Positions 42,435-49,749 of a stretch of DNA of 64,000 nt are shown one piece after another. This stretch comes from Peredibacter starrii (GTDB lineage Bacteria; Bdellovibrionota; Bacteriovoracia; Bacteriovoracales; Bacteriovoracaceae). The DNA lies in contig NZ_CP139487.1 of NCBI RefSeq assembly GCF_034259205.1, forward strand, positions 3,658,001-3,722,000, read 5' to 3'. The notes under the pieces were generated by a model. That model ran no database searches. It was not told the origin of the DNA and saw only the letters and a program-made list of their open reading frames with translations. Position numbers and translations under genes: made by a program. Every line of letters starts with the position of its first letter. The stretch's first letter is position 1.

Positions 42435-43755
42435 ATCTTAGTGCTCCAAAAACAGCGTCATTGTTCTTATAGGGAGACCAGTAAGACTTCCCGTCACCTG
42501 GTGTTCCAATCATATTCACGCCAAAATTCATAAGTAGTTCTTGAGTGACTTTATAACTCGCTCGGAGCATGACCAGACGATCAGTCGTCAGCATGTCGAA
42601 CTTGCCATCTGCCGAAAGAGTCAGGAAACGGCCAAAGTTTCGAGAAGCAAAAATATTAACTGCCTGGTTCCAACGTGGATCTAAAGCGAGATCGTCTTTA
42701 TCTCTATCGAACGGGCTCAAACGAGCAACGTAGTTCATAGCAATAGTGTAAAGATCGTTCGATCTAGAGATACCACCACCAACGTAATCTTCACGACGCT
42801 TTTGGTTTTTGATCTCTGTATACTTCACATCTTCCTGAACATCAGGATTCGTCTGAGGTCTTACTGCAATACCAGAAACGTACATTTCAAAATCGAGGTT
42901 TCTGTACTTCAAAGTCGAACCGTATACATCGTGGTAATAGAACTTTGGGGCGACGTTGGCGTTAATAACTTTTCCAACGATATCCACGTTTACATCTACG
43001 TCGGCCGTAAGTTGGTTCTCCGGCTTACGCATAATAAATGTGTCCGCTACCCAGTGCTTTGATTCGTAACCAAGATTGGCACCAATTGTATAACGATAAA
43101 TCACTTCATTAATTTGTGGGTAATCAACATCATAGTTGATCTTCATCGGAACACCCTGATAGACCGTGCTACTTGCAGGAGGATCTGCCCATGGGCTTCG
43201 AGAAGTGATTGTTTTATCTTTCTTATCGATATCAAGAGGTGGGTTCGTTTCAGGAACATAAAGACCTGAAAGGAAAGTTCTGTATCTCATACCGTTTGAA
43301 GATTTTCTTTCGTAAGCAAGACCAATGAGACCTTCTTGACCTGGAAGAAAATAATCAAAGTTACGACGGTTATTAACTTTACCGAATCCCCAGACTGCAT
43401 CCACGGTTGACCACGGAACAATCTGACGACCAACTTTTAGTGAATCTTTCGATGTAAGATTTCCACCAACATAGGCCTCTTGAAGAGAGTACTGAGTTAA
43501 GCTTTGATCGTTAACTTGTGCCGCTGCTGTGAAGCGAGTTTCTAATCCACGAGTGTATGTTGTGTTGTTGTTCTTATAATAATCAAATTCAAAGTCTGCG
43601 TTATAACGGTTACCTGGAACGTTACCAACATTACCGTGGGCCTGGTTACTCATGGCACCTAAGTGGCCATTAATATAGGAATTAGTCGCCGCGTGACCCA
43701 TACTAGTCACTAAAATCATGCTCCCTAATGTCCAGTTGCGATAGCTTCTAAGCAC
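42424..43755 (-). CDS. Predicted outer membrane barrel protein paired with the lipoprotein
   Basis: 443 residues with a signal peptide (about 1-22, ending TSMGHA). The mature part is a strand-rich barrel: YNADFEFDYYKNNN, LETRFTAAAQVND, DSLKVGRQIVPWSTVDAVWGFGKV (about 103-126) and a final VFGALRYVF with C-terminal Phe. The GRQ-x-x-PW motif recalls DUF1302-like and alginate/porin-type barrels, but the identity is not secure. It is the first gene of the pair and ends inside the lipoprotein start. A role as a channel helped by the lipoprotein is a guess from gene order. Confidence 0.72.
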   Translation of the reverse strand: MLRSYRNWTLGSMILVTSMGHAATNSYINGHLGAMSNQAHGNVGNVPGNRYNADFEFDYYKNNNTTYTRGLETRFTAAAQVNDQSLTQYSLQEAYVGGNLTSKDSLKVGRQIVPWSTVDAVWGFGKVNNRRNFDYFLPGQEGLIGLAYERKSSNGMRYRTFLSGLYVPETNPPLDIDKKDKTITSRSPWADPPASSTVYQGVPMKINYDVDYPQINEVIYRYTIGANLGYESKHWVADTFIMRKPENQLTADVDVNVDIVGKVINANVAPKFYYHDVYGSTLKYRNLDFEMYVSGIAVRPQTNPDVQEDVKYTEIKNQKRREDYVGGGISRSNDLYTIAMNYVARLSPFDRDKDDLALDPRWNQAVNIFASRNFGRFLTLSADGKFDMLTTDRLVMLRASYKVTQELLMNFGVNMIGTPGDGKSYWSPYKNNDAVFGALRYVF

Positions 43756-43929
43756 TGAGTAAACCTTCCTTAAACAAATATGATTACTTACATTATCCCT
43801 AAAATTTAAACTTTCTATTTACGCATTGTATCAAGGCAAGACCTATCACTCGCCTCACTGTGTAAACCTTACCTGCCCCTGTCACCACAGCAGTCACCTG
43901 TAAACAGTTCAAAAGACAGAACTTTTTAT

Positions 43930-43958
43930 TTGCCCAGGATTAAGTAAGGGAATACTAT
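43930..43958 (+). promoter_or_regulatory. Sigma-70-type promoter of the subtilase
   Basis: TTGCCC (43930-43935), 17-base spacer, TACTAT (43953-43958), about 40 bases before ATG 43997. The rest of the 241-base spacer (43756-43996) shows no ORF or strong hairpin. Confidence 0.5.
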
Positions 43959-43996
43959 GCGGCTGACCTTTTCACTCAAATAAAGGAAAACCTCTG

Positions 43997-45352
43997 ATGA
44001 AAAAGCTAAGTACTGGAATTTTAATGGGTTTTTTCGCTGTTATGGGTCTTGCCCATGCAGATAGCAGCCGCTACCACCCAAATCACCTCTTCGTAAAAAT
44101 GAAGGCCGGTGAATCTCTTGTTCAATCACCTCTTATCAAAAGCTCTAAGAAACTATTTGGAAGCCTATACCTTGTTAAAACAACAAGCGCTGACAAATTG
44201 GCCGAAACTCTAGCATCTGATGAGTCAATTGAATACGTTCAAAAAGACTTCTATGCTGGAAAATCAGCAATGCCTAAGCACGAAGTTCTAAATGAAGGTG
44301 GCCTTCTTATGAAGCAACTTCAAAATTTCGACTTTTCTGTAACTTTCAACGATCCATATACAAGCAGACTATGGGCCTTCCAAGCTAAAAATGGTCTAGA
44401 TGTTATTGGTGCTTACGATTCACTTCCAGCTCGCGCTCCTCAACAAGTAATTGTTGCTGTTGCTGATACTGGTGTTGATCATAACCACGAAGATCTTAAA
44501 GATGTTATGTGGACAAACTCTCGTGAAATCCCAGGTAACGGAATCGATGACGATAACAACGGTTATATCGATGATATCCACGGTATCAACACTCTAGTAA
44601 GAGATGCTCAAGGCCGTGCGACTATGAATACAATGGCGTCTCACTGGCACGGTACTCACGTTGCCGGTACGATCGCAGCTACTCAGAACAACGGTGTAGG
44701 TATTTCTGGTGTTGCTAACAACGTAAAAATCATGGCCCTTCGTGTAGTTCCTGACGATGCGGACGAACTAGATTCAAACATTGTCGAAGCTTACCTATAT
44801 GCTGCTAACAACGGTGCTAAAATCATCAACTGTTCATTCGGTAAGAAAAATAACGAAGGTGGAATGGTTGTTAGAGACACAATCAACAAGATCGCTTCAA
44901 AAGGTGTTCTAGTTGTTGTTTCTGCTGGTAACGATTCATACGGTCCAATGTCTTGGCACGATATCGATGCTAACCGCAAATACCCTGCTTCTTTCGATTC
45001 TCAAAACATGATCGTTATCGCTTCTACTCAAGCTGATGGCGCTATGTCTTCTTTCTCGAACGTTGGTAAAATTGGTGTAGACGTTGCTTCTCCAGGATCA
45101 AACATCTACTCAACAATCAACAACGGCCAATACTCAATGGCATCTGGTACATCAATGGCGGCTCCGAACGCTTCTGGTGTGGCAGCAATGGTTCTTGGAT
45201 ACTACCCACAAATCAAAGGTGTAGGTCTTAAGAAACTTCTTATGGACACTGTAACTCCAGTTCCAGCGTTCAAAAATCTAACTGTTACTGGTGGTCGTTT
45301 AAATCTTAAAACGGCACTTGAAGCAGCTAAGAAAGCAACTCAAAGACGTTAA
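43997..45352 (+). CDS. Secreted subtilisin-like serine protease (family S8)
   Basis: 451 residues: signal peptide (1-21), an inhibitor I9-like prodomain (about 25-90, NHLFVKMKAGESL...SIEYVQKDFYAG) and the protease domain. The catalytic triad is Asp-157 in VADTGVDH, His-218 in HWHGTHVAG and Ser-386 in GTSMAAPNASG; the oxyanion Asn is in VVSAGND. Calcium-binding-like DDDNNGYIDD (about 189-198) follows the Asp. There is no C-terminal anchor. It is a single gene with its own promoter and terminator, flanked by divergent and convergent neighbours. In a predatory organism it could degrade prey protein, but ordinary nutrition is equally possible. Confidence 0.95.
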   Translation: MKKLSTGILMGFFAVMGLAHADSSRYHPNHLFVKMKAGESLVQSPLIKSSKKLFGSLYLVKTTSADKLAETLASDESIEYVQKDFYAGKSAMPKHEVLNEGGLLMKQLQNFDFSVTFNDPYTSRLWAFQAKNGLDVIGAYDSLPARAPQQVIVAVADTGVDHNHEDLKDVMWTNSREIPGNGIDDDNNGYIDDIHGINTLVRDAQGRATMNTMASHWHGTHVAGTIAATQNNGVGISGVANNVKIMALRVVPDDADELDSNIVEAYLYAANNGAKIINCSFGKKNNEGGMVVRDTINKIASKGVLVVVSAGNDSYGPMSWHDIDANRKYPASFDSQNMIVIASTQADGAMSSFSNVGKIGVDVASPGSNIYSTINNGQYSMASGTSMAAPNASGVAAMVLGYYPQIKGVGLKKLLMDTVTPVPAFKNLTVTGGRLNLKTALEAAKKATQRR

Positions 45353-45363
45353 TTAAAAAGAAA

Positions 45364-45388
45364 GGGGCCTTAACGGGCCCCTTTTTTT
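45364..45388 (+). terminator. Rho-independent terminator of the subtilase
   Basis: GGGGCC-TTAACG-GGCCCC followed by seven T. It overlaps the last bases of ybeY on the other strand, which ends at 45370. Confidence 0.9.
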
Positions 45389-45906
45389 ATTTCACTAATT
45401 TTATCTAATCCAATCTTCTCCCACTTCTCCATCAACTTTTCTTCCACTCGACTGACCTCATGATCGTACCCCATGAGATGAATCATTCCGTGAATCATGA
45501 GATGGATGAATTCATCCCAGTAGCCGATCTTAAATTCCTTCGCCTGACGTTTGGTTTGTTGGTGGCAAATGGCAAGATCACCTAAAAAGAGTTCCGGCAT
45601 TTTGTATGAGGCCTTTCGAAGATCCTCGTGGGCCGGAAATGAAAGCACATCTGTGACTTTATCTTTATGACGGTGCTCACGATTGAGTTCACGGATTCGA
45701 GCATCACCACAAATCATGAGGGAAACCTGAACCGTCTTTACTGATTTGAACTTTGCCTTAGGAAGAACTCCCTCTTGAAAGAGATATTCCAGGGCCTCTG
45801 AGGCATAATTCAACCATTTTGCGAGCTGTTTCTTGTCGGAGTCACTCAACTTAACTGTAGAATGATAATCGACTTGTAGGAAAGGATGTTTCTTCATAAA
45901 GGCCAT
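45370..45906 (-). CDS. ybeY: Endoribonuclease YbeY (16S rRNA maturation)
   Basis: Zinc endoribonuclease for rRNA 3' maturation and ribosome quality control. The metal site HLMIHGMIHLMGYDHE (HGxLHLxGYDH) lies near the C-terminus, preceded by the substrate motif NREHRHKDKVTDVLSFP. ATG 45906 is chosen because CAGGA precedes it and the longer reading to 46116 would run through the divergent mazG start. The resulting 178 residues are slightly longer than the usual 150-160, with a short extra N-terminus. It is divergent from mazG, 42 bases between starts. Confidence 0.93.
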   Translation of the reverse strand: MAFMKKHPFLQVDYHSTVKLSDSDKKQLAKWLNYASEALEYLFQEGVLPKAKFKSVKTVQVSLMICGDARIRELNREHRHKDKVTDVLSFPAHEDLRKASYKMPELFLGDLAICHQQTKRQAKEFKIGYWDEFIHLMIHGMIHLMGYDHEVSRVEEKLMEKWEKIGLDKISEIKKGAR

Positions 45907-45948
45907 GTTATCCTGTAACAGAATCTTCTGCAATATAAGGAGCTGACG

Positions 45949-46734
45949 GTGAGTCATCCGGAACTTGAACGTTGTATTGAGGTCATCAGGGCCCTTCGCC
46001 ATCCAAAAACAGGATGCCCGTGGGATCTGGAACAGACCCATGAGACTTTGCTTAAATATTTGATCGAAGAGGCCTATGAATTTGTGGAGGCCGTGGAAAA
46101 CGGTGATCCAAAACACATGGAAGAAGAAATTGGAGATGTGCTATTTCAGGTGATTCTTCACACTACCATCGGTGAGGAGAAGAAGGCCTTCTCACTAGAA
46201 TCTGCCGCCAAAAATCTCGCCGATAAATTAGTTCGCAGACACCCTCATGTTTTCACGCAAAAAGATATGAAGCTCACTTCTGATGAAGTGCTGGAGAATT
46301 GGGCAAAGATCAAGGTCACTGAAAAAGGTGAACGAAAGTATACAATTGATGAAAAGTACCTTCACGCTCCTGCTCTGGAGTCGTCGTTTAAAATTGGCAA
46401 GAAATCCACAACTGTGAACTTTGATTGGCAAGATCATCAACAAGTGATGATGAAAGTCGAAGAAGAATGGCAGGAAGTAAAAGAAGAGCTGCCACCCACG
46501 GGCCAATATAATAAAGAGCGTGTGAAAGAAGAGATTGGTGATCTTCTTTTCAGTGTTGCTCAGCTTGCTCGTCATTTAGATTTGAATCCAGAAGAGTGCT
46601 TAAGAGACGCCAATAAAAAATTCATCAAGCGCTTCCAGAAAGTGGAAGACATGGTGAAGGCATCTGGCCGGAAACTAGAAGATACTCCGCAGGAAGAGCT
46701 GGAAGAATACTGGGTTAAAGTAAAAAAAGTATGA
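45949..46734 (+). CDS. mazG: Nucleoside triphosphate pyrophosphohydrolase MazG
   Basis: Hydrolyses NTPs and dNTPs to the monophosphates, limiting mutagenic or stress nucleotides. Two MazG domains: the first with CPWDLEQTHETLLKYLIEEAYEFVEAVENGD (about 22-52) and EEEIGDVLFQVILH, the second with EEEWQEVKEELPP (about 171-183) and EEIGDLLFSVAQLARHL. All acidic magnesium-ligating residues of the EExxE...ExxD type are there. The start is GTG 45949 with AGGAG (45938-45942) six bases upstream. It overlaps coaE by 4 bases. 261 residues as in E. coli (263). Confidence 0.95.
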   Translation: MSHPELERCIEVIRALRHPKTGCPWDLEQTHETLLKYLIEEAYEFVEAVENGDPKHMEEEIGDVLFQVILHTTIGEEKKAFSLESAAKNLADKLVRRHPHVFTQKDMKLTSDEVLENWAKIKVTEKGERKYTIDEKYLHAPALESSFKIGKKSTTVNFDWQDHQQVMMKVEEEWQEVKEELPPTGQYNKERVKEEIGDLLFSVAQLARHLDLNPEECLRDANKKFIKRFQKVEDMVKASGRKLEDTPQEELEEYWVKVKKV

Positions 46735-47369
46735 AGTTGAAGTCAAAATTCATCAAACTTAACGAGGCCCAAAGACTATATGGTTTGGATAAACCCATCA
46801 TCGGTCTTACGGGGGGAATTGCAACAGGTAAAAGTACTGTGACCAAACTCCTTGAGGCCCAGGGTCTGGTGGTACTGGACGCTGATCGTTTAGTGAAATC
46901 AATCTATCAGACCCAAGAAGCAAAAGATTTCATCAAAACAAACTTCCCGGAAACTTGGGTAAACAGTGAAATTAATTTTCAGAAGCTAAGGGAACTCTTT
47001 TTCCATAATCCTAAAACGAAAGAAGCAGTTGAAGGCTTTATCTATGCTCGCCTCCCTCAGGCATTTGCAAATGCGGCCGCTCAGAATACCAAGCAACCTT
47101 TCTATATTTATGATGTCCCTCTTCTCTTTGAGAAAGGTCTGGATCAGAAAATGGATCTTTCCGTTCTTGTGTACGCTCCAAGGAAAATTCAAAGAGCAAG
47201 ACTGATGGATCGGGACGGACATATCGAAGAAATGGCAGAAAAAATTCTTACTCATCAGCTAGATATCGAAGATAAGAAACTAAAAGCGAATTTTGTGATT
47301 GATAACTCTGCGGGAATGGAAGAACTTGCAGCAGAAGTTAAACAATTTCTGCTACAAGTCTTTGAATAA
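46731..47369 (+). CDS. coaE: Dephospho-CoA kinase
   Basis: Last step of coenzyme A synthesis, phosphorylating the 3'-OH of dephospho-CoA. P-loop GGIATGKST (28-36), the DADR substrate motif (about 53-56), and the lid sequence RKIQRARLMDRDG with its catalytic arginine region. An N-terminal extension of about 20 residues precedes the usual first strand. ATG overlaps the mazG stop (ATGA). It is convergent with the Cys-rich secreted gene, abutting without a gap. Confidence 0.94.
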   Translation: MKLKSKFIKLNEAQRLYGLDKPIIGLTGGIATGKSTVTKLLEAQGLVVLDADRLVKSIYQTQEAKDFIKTNFPETWVNSEINFQKLRELFFHNPKTKEAVEGFIYARLPQAFANAAAQNTKQPFYIYDVPLLFEKGLDQKMDLSVLVYAPRKIQRARLMDRDGHIEEMAEKILTHQLDIEDKKLKANFVIDNSAGMEELAAEVKQFLLQVFE

Positions 47370-48821
47370 TTACTTTTTAATTGGCATGCACTTACCTCTG
47401 GCCGGACTTAGAAACCCCGCCTCTTCGGTCTGCACACATCTAAGACCTTTGTCACAAGTGTATTCCTGATTGCCGCTCGAAAGACGCTTTCCTTTGGCGT
47501 CCAGAACGATACAGCTTTGTCCTTGTTGACCTCTGAGCTCACATTGCATGAACTTTTCTCTGGTGTTCTCCACACAGCGGGCCTTGTTATTATTTTTTGC
47601 CAGTGTGATCACTTCTTTTTTAAACCAATCGCCACAGTGGGCATCCGTAGCGCATTTATTTTTTGGATGGGTGAAACGAAGACTTGCCACCATGTTCTTC
47701 ATCATCACATTAAGCGCACCTTTTACAGTGAGATTATTTGTTACACGCGCATTTAAGAAATCATTATGACAAAGCTCGACCATTGAGTTCATCGTTACTT
47801 TCTTTCCAGCGATTTGTTCCGGAAGGAGTAAGCGTCGAGAAGCGATATTCACTGAATTAGAAAATTTCTTGGATACACCGGTAGAACCACCAATTCCCGC
47901 AAAAGTAAAACCACCCGCACCGGCGTATTCAGTTTCAAACTCTAGATCAGCATCACAGTTAAAGCTAATGAAGCGTCTTTTGTTTTTTACCACTCTTCCC
48001 ATGCGGTCATAAGTCGTGAAGTCAAAAGAACCATCAGATTTAAGGGCCGGCTGCATGCCTTCCGTATTAACCGTCACATTTGTTTTATATTCACGTCTAA
48101 AAGCAATGGCGGGACCTGCTTCCACACCGATTCCCATGAACTCAACTCTAACTTGTAGAGAAATTTTTGAATCTACCTTACGACTATCAACCGATTTCAT
48201 GGTATTGCCAGCGGAACTGATCCAATCAACACTTTCTCTGTCTGAAGTAAGTGATTCAAGAATATCGGCTTTTTTAGTGTAATTAAGTCTGCGGTTATCA
48301 CTGGTTGCCATGGCCGGCGGAAGCATGTCCACACCTTCTTCGTTCAAGAAGTTAGATCGCTCCTCCACTCCCTGCATTAAGGCCATTTGAAGATTTGATA
48401 GATCTAAATCAGCAGAAACGGCCCCTCTTTGAAGAGCTTCCAGTGTATCAAGAGAGATTTTTCTCATTTCATCCTGAAGATCAGGTGAAACAAGCATAAG
48501 GTCTTTTTCAACAGCATTGCGAATCTCTTCGGCGGCCTCGTCAGCATTGCCCGATGACTCAAGTGCGGCCTCATAGGCCTTGATGATTTGAATTTTTACT
48601 TTTTCAGCGAGTAACTGCGCTTCATTCTCGGCACGCTTTTCTAATGATAGGTTGAGCTTCTCGTAATTAAGTTCACGATGGAAGGCCTCAACACCTAGAG
48701 ATGTTGATTTGGTGAGCTCTTCAAGGAACTCCACTCGGTTCTTCTTTTCTTCGAAACTTACCGATCCCATGGCGGAAAATGAAAAGAGAGCTGCCATAAA
48801 GATCCAACGCGTATTCAACAT
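47370..48821 (-). CDS. Secreted protein with Cys-rich C-terminal tail, unknown family
   Basis: 483 residues; signal peptide about 1-19 (FMAALFSFSAMGS). A helical, Glu/Ala-rich N-terminal region (about 24-180) is followed by a beta-rich middle (about 205-370) with a Gly-rich segment AGAGGFTFAGIGGSTG. The tail (about 393-483) carries eight cysteines in CATDAHC, RCVEN, QCELRG, SCIVLD, TCDKGLRCV and GKCMP, a spacing reminiscent of small disulfide-knotted domains of the Dickkopf/colipase kind. No enzyme motif is visible. A single-gene unit, abutting coaE. Probably periplasmic or extracellular, needing DsbA-type folding. Confidence 0.72.
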   Translation of the reverse strand: MLNTRWIFMAALFSFSAMGSVSFEEKKNRVEFLEELTKSTSLGVEAFHRELNYEKLNLSLEKRAENEAQLLAEKVKIQIIKAYEAALESSGNADEAAEEIRNAVEKDLMLVSPDLQDEMRKISLDTLEALQRGAVSADLDLSNLQMALMQGVEERSNFLNEEGVDMLPPAMATSDNRRLNYTKKADILESLTSDRESVDWISSAGNTMKSVDSRKVDSKISLQVRVEFMGIGVEAGPAIAFRREYKTNVTVNTEGMQPALKSDGSFDFTTYDRMGRVVKNKRRFISFNCDADLEFETEYAGAGGFTFAGIGGSTGVSKKFSNSVNIASRRLLLPEQIAGKKVTMNSMVELCHNDFLNARVTNNLTVKGALNVMMKNMVASLRFTHPKNKCATDAHCGDWFKKEVITLAKNNNKARCVENTREKFMQCELRGQQGQSCIVLDAKGKRLSSGNQEYTCDKGLRCVQTEEAGFLSPARGKCMPIKK

Positions 48822-48921
48822 AGATACTCCTCACTATTGAGGACATTGTATGAGGAATCGATGATCCAATCTTTAGGTTTCGAAAGGGCAGTAAAGTTTA
48901 CAACTGGCCCTTGTCAAAAAT

Positions 48922-49749
48922 TTAGACAGTGAGCTTACTTGGGTATTGGAAGTTCTGGATTTTTTTAAGCCACGGATCCTGGAATGAAAGAGCGACCGCT
49001 ACGAGTTTTAGACCCTCTCTATTCTTATTTCCTTTACCGTACTTGGGATCACCCATAATCGGATGACCTATATGATCCAGGTGGCGTCGAATCTGATGAA
49101 GCCTACCGGTTTCGATGGTGACTTTTAAGTGACTTTGATTGTTTCTCGAGGCCAGAACTTCAATGTGCGTAATCGCCTCTTTATCGTCGAGAGAGGCATT
49201 GATCGTTTGCTTTGAACCTACTTCCATCTCACCCAAGACCACGGCTTCGTAGGTCTTAGAAATAAGGTTCTTTTGAAAGAGGTCACCCAGCATTCCGGCT
49301 GCCTTTGAATTGTAGCCGACGATCATGGGACCTTGGGTCTCACGATCAAGGCGGTGAACGAGAAACACTTCTTTCTTTCGGGCGACTTCTACATAACGAA
49401 GTAATGAAGCATGATCTCCGGCTTGTGAACCTTGTGGAACCACACCTGCGGCCTTAATCCAGACTCCATAGTTCTGGTCTTCATATAGACACTCTGATTC
49501 TGTTACGGCCGGAAGTTTTAGAACTTTCGGGTCATAGAAACATTGCACGAGATCCTGCGGACCAACCTGTTCTTTAAGACCACGAATGCGAAGGGTCTTG
49601 CCCTTGGCATTTCGTTGAATCCAGACCGCACCCTTCTGGGCGGCATCTGCTAGTTCTTGTTCAGGGAGTTTAGTGAGCTTTTGAAGAAATTCTCCCAGCG
49701 TAGTTCGCTGGGAGAAGAATTTACTTACGGGAGCTTTAAAAATTCTCAT
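48922..49749 (-). CDS. RluA-family RNA pseudouridine synthase
   Basis: Converts uridine to pseudouridine in rRNA or tRNA. The active-site motif HRLDRETQG (about 131-139) holds the catalytic Asp. Downstream are SKTYEAVVLGEM, THIEVLASRNNQSHLKVTIETGRLHQIRRHLDHIGHPIMGDPKYG, all typical of the RluA/RluD group. The N-terminal 80 residues stand where RluD has an S4 domain, here diverged. 275 residues. It ends a minus-strand pair with the coiled-coil membrane protein; its ATG directly follows that gene's stop. The exact target position is unknown. Confidence 0.9.
   Translation of the reverse strand: MRIFKAPVSKFFSQRTTLGEFLQKLTKLPEQELADAAQKGAVWIQRNAKGKTLRIRGLKEQVGPQDLVQCFYDPKVLKLPAVTESECLYEDQNYGVWIKAAGVVPQGSQAGDHASLLRYVEVARKKEVFLVHRLDRETQGPMIVGYNSKAAGMLGDLFQKNLISKTYEAVVLGEMEVGSKQTINASLDDKEAITHIEVLASRNNQSHLKVTIETGRLHQIRRHLDHIGHPIMGDPKYGKGNKNREGLKLVAVALSFQDPWLKKIQNFQYPSKLTV

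Noticed and set aside
45907-46116. N-terminal extension of ybeY
   Set aside because: It would lie wholly opposite the mazG start and 5' region; YbeY proteins are about 155 residues and ATG 45906 suffices.
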